In this document: one piece after another, positions 63,176-64,000 of the stretch
Layout of the letters: the number at the start of each line of letters is the position of its first letter
Position numbering within the stretch: position 1 is the stretch's first letter
NCBI RefSeq assembly: GCF_001767395.1
Contig: NZ_CP017014.1
Span: 4,233,012 to 4,297,011, forward strand
Reading direction: 5' to 3'
Length of the DNA: 64,000 nucleotides
DNA from: Rhodococcus sp. WMMA185
Lineage (GTDB): Bacteria; Actinomycetota; Actinomycetes; Mycobacteriales; Mycobacteriaceae
Made by a program: the position numbers and the translations under genes
Notes under the pieces: model-generated
The model's database searches: none
Told to the model about the DNA's origin: nothing
The model's input: the letters and a program-made list of their open reading frames with translations, nothing else

Positions 63176-64000
63176 TCACCGGCCGGTGATCGGGCACGCT
63201 GGGTCGCTGCTTCTCCTGCGTGAGACGAAGTTGGGGCGAACGTCCATGTCTGGTGGGTCGTAGTACCGGTGGAATGTGGGAGTGAGTGCCGCTGACATCG
63301 GGGGGTTGATCCACGACCAGTCCGTAGGGCACTTCCGTCCGCTCGATTCTTCGTGCTTGACATGGCTCATGAACTGTCTGGCGACGGTGTGATGATCGAC
63401 CATGATGACGCCCGCACGTCGGTAGCTGTGGATAACAGCCCGGTTCAGCTCGACCAGCGCACGGTCGCGCCACAGAGTCCGCTCCGATCTCATGTCCAGG
63501 TCCAGGTGCTCGGCAATGGTAGGCAACATGTTGTACCGATTCTCGTCGCTGAAGTTGCGGGCTCCGACCTCTGTGTTGACATACCACCCGCTGAAAGGGG
63601 CGAGCGGGTAGTTCAGCCCGCCGACCGACAGCGTCATGTTCGACACGGCCGGGACGGCGTGCCATCTGAGACCGAGATCGGCGAACCAGGGGTAGTCGGG
63701 ATGTGTGATCTCGACTTCGAGGACCAGTTCCGAGGGGACGTCGTACCAGCGCACGTGCTCGTGAGGAGTGCTGATCACCAGCGGTAACACATCGAATGGT
63801 GTCCCATCGCCGCGCCATCCCATCCTGGTGACGGCTTCGGTAATGCTCACGTGCGCAGGGTCACCGGTCACCGTCCCGTCCGGGTTGCGGTAGCCGGCGT
63901 ACCGGATCAGCTGGGGGCTGATGATCTTGTACTCGCGACCGTCAGGCAGAGGTAGGGGGCCGACGGTGATGACCGAACGCAGTGCACCGCCGTTGGTCGC
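63176..64000 (-). CDS. nos: Bacterial nitric oxide synthase oxygenase (5' end outside the window)
   Basis: The frame is open to the last base, so the start and the haem-binding cysteine lie outside. The 274 visible residues match the NOS oxygenase fold: GGALRSVITV, the block GLRWHAVPAVSNMTLSVGG, the arginine-binding Glu in GWYVNTEVGARNFSDE, HHTVARQFMSHVKHEE, and the pterin/dimer region WSWINPPMSAALTPTFH. NOS oxidises L-arginine to citrulline and nitric oxide. The protein ends shortly after FHRYYDPPDM, with no fused reductase domain, as in Bacillus and Streptomyces NOS. It therefore needs a separate flavodoxin/reductase. Confidence 0.93.
   Translation of the reverse strand, partial: ATNGGALRSVITVGPLPLPDGREYKIISPQLIRYAGYRNPDGTVTGDPAHVSITEAVTRMGWRGDGTPFDVLPLVISTPHEHVRWYDVPSELVLEVEITHPDYPWFADLGLRWHAVPAVSNMTLSVGGLNYPLAPFSGWYVNTEVGARNFSDENRYNMLPTIAEHLDLDMRSERTLWRDRALVELNRAVIHSYRRAGVIMVDHHTVARQFMSHVKHEESSGRKCPTDWSWINPPMSAALTPTFHRYYDPPDMDVRPNFVSRRRSSDPACPITGR

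Overview
The window is high-GC DNA from a mycolate-type actinobacterium, most probably Rhodococcus or a close relative. The signs are a mycothiol-transferase-like DinB protein, a WhiB protein, an MMPL exporter, an EthA-type Baeyer-Villiger monooxygenase, an actinobacterial paa cluster, frequent GTG/TTG starts and dense operons with 4-base stop/start overlaps. No rRNA, tRNA, IS element, phage gene or CRISPR array was found.

Layout. 1-4974: a truncated HAD hydrolase, a DinB protein, a Glu/Leu/Phe/Val-type amino-acid dehydrogenase, an Lrp regulator divergent from 4-hydroxyphenylpyruvate dioxygenase, and a ThiE/TenI-like protein. 5065-8361: a TetR-ABC exporter operon with a tandem palindromic operator. 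8375-11803: an APC permease, a small membrane protein, and gcvT behind a tandem glycine riboswitch. 11861-22788 (minus strand): an eight-gene, translationally coupled operon. Its gene set matches the lipstatin beta-lactone operon (two OleA-like ketosynthases, OleC-like synthetase, OleD-like reductase, NRPS, formyltransferase), with an unknown small membrane protein and an MMPL exporter added. This is the main biosynthetic system here. 23374-31177: a secreted lipase, an EthA-like monooxygenase with SDR and TetR, an AbrB-family membrane protein and a secreted CocE-type hydrolase. 31164-40634: the phenylacetate (paa) catabolic genes, divergently arranged and sharing one operator motif at three promoters. 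41034-44543: an HNH nuclease, a WhiB protein, a small monooxygenase-like protein and two secreted proteins. 44957-51471: a divergent sugar-acid module around a GntR operator (SDR, SMP-30 lactonase, AGE isomerase; UxuA-type dehydratase, SDR, FAH hydrolase). 51477-53163: a TetR/MDR reductase pair. 53168-58014: a polyol operon (sorbitol-type and mannitol-type dehydrogenases, PfkB kinase, xylulokinase). 58367-62055: a tandem duplication of a MarR-MFS module whose first MarR copy has decayed. 62107-64000: an SDR and the 3' part of a bacterial nitric oxide synthase oxygenase gene.

How the genes work together. The large operon is predicted to join two acyl chains (ketosynthase heterodimer), reduce the beta-keto acid (OleD-like), close a beta-lactone (OleC-like), attach an N-formyl amino acid (NRPS plus formyltransferase) and export the product (MMPL). 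No OleB-like beta-lactone decarboxylase is present, which fits the lactone being the end product. The paa genes cover epoxidation, isomerisation, ring hydrolysis and part of beta-oxidation; the ligase and thiolase are not in the window. The sugar-acid module reads as an oxidative, non-phosphorylated hexose pathway passing through an aldonate. All functional statements are inferences from reading motifs and gene context; no database search was possible.
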